Below are positions 47,601 to 53,600 of a DNA stretch of 64,000 nt, one piece after another. Under the pieces are notes generated by a model. That model was not told where the DNA came from, did no database searches, and worked only from the letters and a program-made list of their open reading frames with translations. This stretch comes from Cordia subcordata (Eukaryota; Streptophyta; Magnoliopsida; Boraginales; Cordiaceae), in NCBI GenBank assembly GCA_028554755.1, contig JAPTOF010000008.1:14613001-14677000 (forward strand), given 5' to 3'. The position numbers and the translations under genes are program-made. How positions within the stretch are numbered: position 1 is the stretch's first letter; every line of letters begins with the position of its first letter.

Positions 47601-50600
47601 TACCGATCTCGTCTAATGGGATAAGGGCAAGGTTTGGTTTGGCATTATTTTGTGACTTTCAATTAGGGGTGAACTCGGGTTGGCTAAACTGACCAAACCA
47701 ACCCAAAAATTTGGTTCGATTTGTTTTTTTTTTTTTAAAGAAAATTCTTGGATTGCTTTTTAGCTAACAAAACCAATTCGTTCAGTTTTCCTTCACCGCT
47801 AGTTGGTTTTAGTAATATATGTAACGTTAATTAGGGGAACCAAACGCTTGACTTCAGGAGGATATTTCAAAGCTTTAACCACTACGTTGTAGCTACACTT
47901 GTGCGTTATTTTTAATGGTAAAATCCTATGACCAATAAGTTCTACGTTAGTTGAACTTGTAGTGTGGATGGTAAATTTATACATTTGCTTTGTGCATATT
48001 ATGCTTAGATTTGGAATATGATCAGTAAACCGAGTTGCTTTTCCCCTTTCCTTTTTCCTTATGAATTTTATTATGAAATTTGATTTTTTTTTTAAATTGA
48101 AAAAAAAAAACACAAAACCCAGCCAAATGAAACCAAATCAACTTAGATATGTTGGTATGCTTTGCTTATTATGCATGATAAAAAATCAACTAGTTTGTTT
48201 CAAATGTGTTAGTAGTAGAAATATGGTAATAGAGTTATGGTAATAGAGTTATGACAACAGAGTTATGGTAATAAAGTTATAGTAATTCTCCATTATGGTA
48301 AACAGAGAAATAGAAAACTTTGTATGTTATAAATAGGGCCAAATACACAATATGTATCAAATCATTTTCTTCAATTCTAATGTCTTATTCCTTTCAACAT
48401 GATATCAGAGCTAGGTCAAGACATTAGGGTTTCTTTCAAAACACCCACCCAGCCTAACACCCACAAAATCCATCAGAACACCCTCCAAAAAAAAAAGGCA
48501 CTATTCACGCGAGGCTACTGTTCATGTTCGGTTACTGTTCACGCAGGTGAATTTTTTTGTTTAATTTGTCTATGGTTTTGGTTTTTGTTGTCTGCCTCTC
48601 TTAATCCAAAAAAAAAAAAAAAGAGAGGAATAGAGGAGTAACACCTCAACAGGGAAGATGTTATGACAGGTTGTTAGTGTAGTTGTTCCCTTTTCTCCTA
48701 TACTTCATTAATCGGTCTTCTTGCCTTGCCTCTTTGTATTGATTGAGTGTTGATAACTAGTATAGATTCCTCCAACGATACTACCAGTAATTCTACTGCT
48801 GTTAGTACCCATATTCAACGGCACCCCCACTATTACTACGACCAAACTCACTGGTCGAAATTACTCCTGTTGGTGTTTTGCCTTTACGTTATGGTTTTGA
48901 GGGCAAGACTTGGAAGACCATTTAACTAACGATGTTCTAGCTATTTTGTCCGCTGCCAATTAACGGATTAGGGGGCGCGTTGATGCACAACTTACCAGTT
49001 TACTATTGCAATCCATTGAACCCGAATTGCATGATGTCTTTGATGAGTGTTTCTTGTAACGCTATATGGACTTTGGTGAAAGAGATGTATATCAGCAATG
49101 TTAGTCGCATCTATGATGTTGTCAATGATCTCCTCCGCATTCAATTGGATGATCGTGGTCTTCAAGTTTGTTTTGGTTGATTTCGACGTGCCATGTCTGA
49201 GTACAATGATATCTTCCCTACTGATACTGATGTTGCACGAAAACAACGTGAACAATACTTTGTTGTGCTTGTGCTTCGTGGCCTTCCTCCTCAATATGAG
49301 TCCGTTCGATCTCAAATTCTTTCAGGACCAGAGCTACCGTCAATGTCTGAAGTTTATTCACGCCTTGATCGTGCATCTATTGGGAATCCTGTCAAAAATC
49401 TATCAAACCAATTCGCTTTGCTTGTCCAAACTCAGCCTGGTGGATGTCAAGATAATGCTTCCCGTGGTGGTCGTGGTGGTAATTGTGGAGGAGGGTGATC
49501 CGATAATGCTTCTAGACCACAATGCACCTATTGTAACAAGTTGGGACATACTAAGGACAAATGCTGGGTTTTGCAAGGTCGATCCTCTAACAGTGCTAAT
49601 ACTGCCCATGTAAACAATGAAGAATCATCTCCGTCAGCTCCGCCACCGTAGCAAGCCAACTCCAGTTATCCGACCTTTACCTTGTCTGAAGCAGAGTACA
49701 AGCATTATCTTTAGTCGCAAGCTTTGCAGCAAGTTGCCCAACCTTCCACTGCTTCATTTGCACATGTTTCCCCTATTGCGACTGCCTATCTTTCCTAGTC
49801 CTCATCCAGTGCTGGTAAGTGGATTTTAGACTCTGGTGCTTCAGACCATATTAGCAGTAATCGTTCTCTTTTATCTCCTATTCAACCCTCTAAGTCTTAT
49901 CTCCCCGGTCAAACTTGCAAATGGTTTTTCCGCTACCGTGTCTGGTTTGTTGTCTCCCACGTCCTCTATCTCCCTTTCTTCTGTTTTGTACCTTCTTGAT
50001 TTCCCTTGCAATTTATTGTCTATTAGTCAGTTAACTATATCATTTAATTGTTCTGTCACTTTTACATTTAATTTTGTGGTTATTCAGGATCAGAGAACGT
50101 GCGAGCAGATTGGCACAGGGCATGAATCTGGTGGCCTTTACTACCTTGATACTGATTCTTCTACAGCTTTTGCAGCCGTTTCCACCCCTGAAGTCATTCA
50201 TAGCCGTCTTGGTCATCCCAATCTTTCAATTCTTAAGCACATGGTTCTTAGTTTGGGTAGTGTTAAGAATATCAACTGTGAGTCTTGTCAATTAGGTAAC
50301 ACAGTCGCACATCCTTTGTTAATCGTGTCAATAAGCGGGCTAATTCACTATTTGAATTTGTTCATTTTGATATTTGGGGACCTAGTCGTCATGTTTTCAA
50401 GTTTGAATATCGTTATTTTGTTAGTTTTATTGATGACTTTTCTCGTATTACTTGGTTAAATTTAATGAAAGATCGTTCTGAGTTATTTTCCATGTGCTCT
50501 CTCTTGTGCTGAAGCGAAAAATCAGTTTAATGCATCTATCCGTATTTTGCAAAGTGAGAATGCCAAAGAGTATTTTTCTACGTCTTTTTCTTCTTTTCTT

Positions 50601-53600
50601 CAAAATAGTGGCATTATACATCAATCTTCTTGCGCTTACACCCCTCAACAAAATGGCGTTGCTGAGCGTAAGAATCGGCACCTAATTGAGACTGCTCGTA
50701 CCCTTCTTATTCATATGAATGTTCCTTTTCGTTTTTGGCACGATGCTATTCTCACTGTCTGTTATATTATCAATCGCATGCCTTCCTCTATTCTTCAACA
50801 CCAAATACCGTTTACTGTTCTTTTTCCCCATTAGTCTATTTATTTATTACCACCTAAGGTATTTGGGTGTGTTTGTTTTGTTCATATCTTGACTCCTGGG
50901 TTTGATAAATTGGGTCCACGTGCCATCAAGTGTGTTTTCCTTGGGTATGCTTGTCATAAAAAAGGCTACCGTTGCTACTCTCCTGAGTTGAATAAGTTCT
51001 TTATTTGTGCTGATATCACCTTTTTTGAGTCTCAACCCTTTTTTTTCTTCTACGTCTTATTCCTCCACATCAGTAGTTGATGATCTTCTACTTCCTGTGC
51101 CCCTCTTTAGTGTTCCGTTGGATGTCCCACCTTCACCTGCGTGACCATCCCCCGATCCTGCCCTGTCACGTTTGGATTGTTCGGACCTCAAGACTTATCA
51201 TCGATGTAATTGCCCACCTATTGCTACTCCTGTGCCACCGGCTTCGCCTTCTCTGGATCCTTTGCCTCCTCCGGCCTCCGACTTGGATGTTCCTATTACA
51301 CTTCGTAAAGGTATTTGCTTTTGTACTACTAAACATCCAATATCCAATTTCATTTCCTATAATTCTCTATCACCCTCGTATCGGTCGTTTGTTGCTTCCC
51401 TTTCATCTGTGTTTGTCCTGTCTAATGTAACAGAGGCACTTGGTCATCCGGGTTGGCATGCTGCAATGGTGGAAGAGATGTCGGCTTTACAAACTAATGA
51501 TACATGGGATTTGGTAGATCTACCTCTTGGGAAAACCGTTGTTGGTTGTCGTTGGGTCTATACTGTAAAGTGTTCTCCTGATGGAACTGTGGATCGCTTG
51601 AAGGCTCGTCTGGTCGCAAAAGGATATACACAGGTTTATGGTGTTGATTGTGATGATACCTTTTCCCTTGTTGCTAAGATGCCTTCGGTTTGTATTGTTC
51701 TTGCTCTTGCAACTATGTTTGGCTGGCCACATCAACTTGACATTAAAAATGCTTTCCTTAATGGTTCACTTGAAGAAGAAGTATACATGGAGCAACCACC
51801 AGGTTTTGTTTCTCACGGGAAGTCTAGTAAGGTATGTCGGTTGTAGAAATCGTTGTATGGTCTTAAACAATCAACTCGAGCATGGTTTGGCCGATTCAGT
51901 GAGGTTGTCATCAAGTTTGGATTATCAAGATGTGGGGTCGATCATTCGGTCTTTTATCGACACACCTCCGCTAGGAAACGTTTGTTACTAATTATTTATG
52001 TTGACGATATTATCATAACAGGCGATGATCTTACAGTTATATGTGGCTTGAAGGCATGTTTACATCAGAACTTTCAAACAAAAGACTTGGGATCATTGCA
52101 CTACTTTCTTGGAATTGAAGTTGCTCGTTCAGATGAAGGTATTTTTATTTCTCAGCATAAATATGCACTTGATGTGTTGACAGAAGTAGGAATGCTTGGG
52201 TGCAAACCTTGCGAGTCACCAGTGGACCCAAATGTCAAACTTTTATGAAATGAGGGGGAGCCATTAAAAGATCTAGGAAGATACAGAAGATTGGTAGGAA
52301 AGCTCAATTATCTTACGATAACTCACCCAAATATTTTCTTTGTAGTGAGTGTGGTCAGTCAATTCTTGAATTCGCCACGGAAAAGTCATTGAGATGCTAT
52401 CATTCGTACCCTACAGTACATTAAGAGTGCTCCAGGGAAAGGGCTGCTATATAAAAAGAAAGGAGCAGGCATGAGCATTGTTGGCTATTCTGATGCAGAT
52501 TGGGCAGGATGTCCGGATGATTGGCGGTCCACCTCTGGCTATTGTGTGTTCGTTGGCAGAAATCTCATCTCTTGGAAAAGTAAGAGACAATCAGTTGTAG
52601 CTTGTTCAAGTGCAGAATCTGAATATAGAGCTACGGCATTAATGGTATGTGAGCTAATTTGGGTGAAACATTTGCTGGAGGAATTTGGGGAAGATTGCTC
52701 TCAGCCTATGAAGTTAATATGTGATAACCAAGCAGCAATGCATATTACAACCAATCCCGTCTTCCATGAAAGGACCAAGCACATTGAAGTCAGTTGTTAC
52801 TTTGTAAGGAGTAAAGTGTTAGCTGAGGAGATTGTTACGTTACATGTCAATTCAAATGATCAGTTAGCAGATCTCTTTACTAAATCCTTAAGGGGTCCTC
52901 GTGTGGAGTATATTTGTCACAAGCTGGGCACGCATGATATTTATGCTCCAGCTTGAGAGGGAGTGTTAGTAGTAGAAATATGGTAATAGAGTTATGGCAA
53001 TAGAGTTATGGTAATAGAGTTATAGTAATTCTCCATTTTGGTAAGCGGAGAAATAGGAAACTTTGTATGTTATAAATAGGGCCAAATACACAATATGTAT
53101 CAAGTCATTCTCTTCAATTTTGATGTCTTATTCCTTTCAACAAAATGCAGACCTACTAGTTTGGTTTGAAATATGTGCCAAAACTAAGCCATATAAAGGT
53201 AACCTAGTTGCTCATTTGCAGAAGAGCAGTAGATGCCTCCATTTTAAATACCAGAAAAACTAGAGTTGCAACTTTTGTGGTAGTATTTTGTGTCCTATGG
53301 TTCATTTTATACCCTACTTTTTGTTTCAGCCACCTAAATCTTATGGAATATGATTGCTTTGCAAGTTTGCTGATAAATAGTGTTTATCTTTTTCTTGACA
53401 TAAAAGGATAAGTTTGAAGAAGAAAAACAAAGGAAAATGATCATGGTGATGTTACATAGATTATTCTATAAAAAGACAAAGATTAATCATGACAGAAAAT
53501 GAGGTGCCCATCATGAAAAATGAAGGTTGAAGATGTAAACGAGCAATTAAGTTCAAAGTTTAAACAACATAGCATAGGAGGTGATATGAGCAAGGATCAT

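Larger units (their letters stand above)
48207..53142 (+). mobile_element. Copia E: sense Ty1/copia element, different family from A, C and D
   Basis: LTRs 48207-48399 (193 bp) and 52964-53142 (179 bp), TGTTAGTAGTAG...CTTTCAACA. Perfect target duplication AAATG at 48202-48206 and 53143-53147. Primer site TGATATCAGAGC starts at 48400; purine tract GAGAGGGAG precedes the 3' LTR. The 14-bp length difference is one copy of a minisatellite unit. Outside it the LTRs differ at about 8 positions. Confidence 0.95.
47664..53205. repeat. Dispersed hAT-type repeat, split by copia E
   Basis: Starts TAGGGGTGAACTCGGGTTGG at 47664 and runs to 48206, resuming after copia E at 53148. Related to the repeat at 61358-61748: shared are the GGTTGG(C/T)TAAA(C/T)TGAC start, CTTTAACCA...CTACA, AAAATC(C/T)TATGA(C/T), and GCATGATAAAAAAT. 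The right terminus is eroded (about 53205). No transposase. Confidence 0.6.

Noticed and set aside
49403..51735. Minus-strand open frames across copia E
   Set aside because: Antisense shadows of the gag-pol remnant.
30998..53000. Endogenous plant pararetrovirus (caulimovirus-type) origin of the RT sequences
   Set aside because: Domain order protease-integrase-RT-RNase H, the YVDD motif, short LTRs and 5-bp target duplications are those of Ty1/copia retrotransposons.
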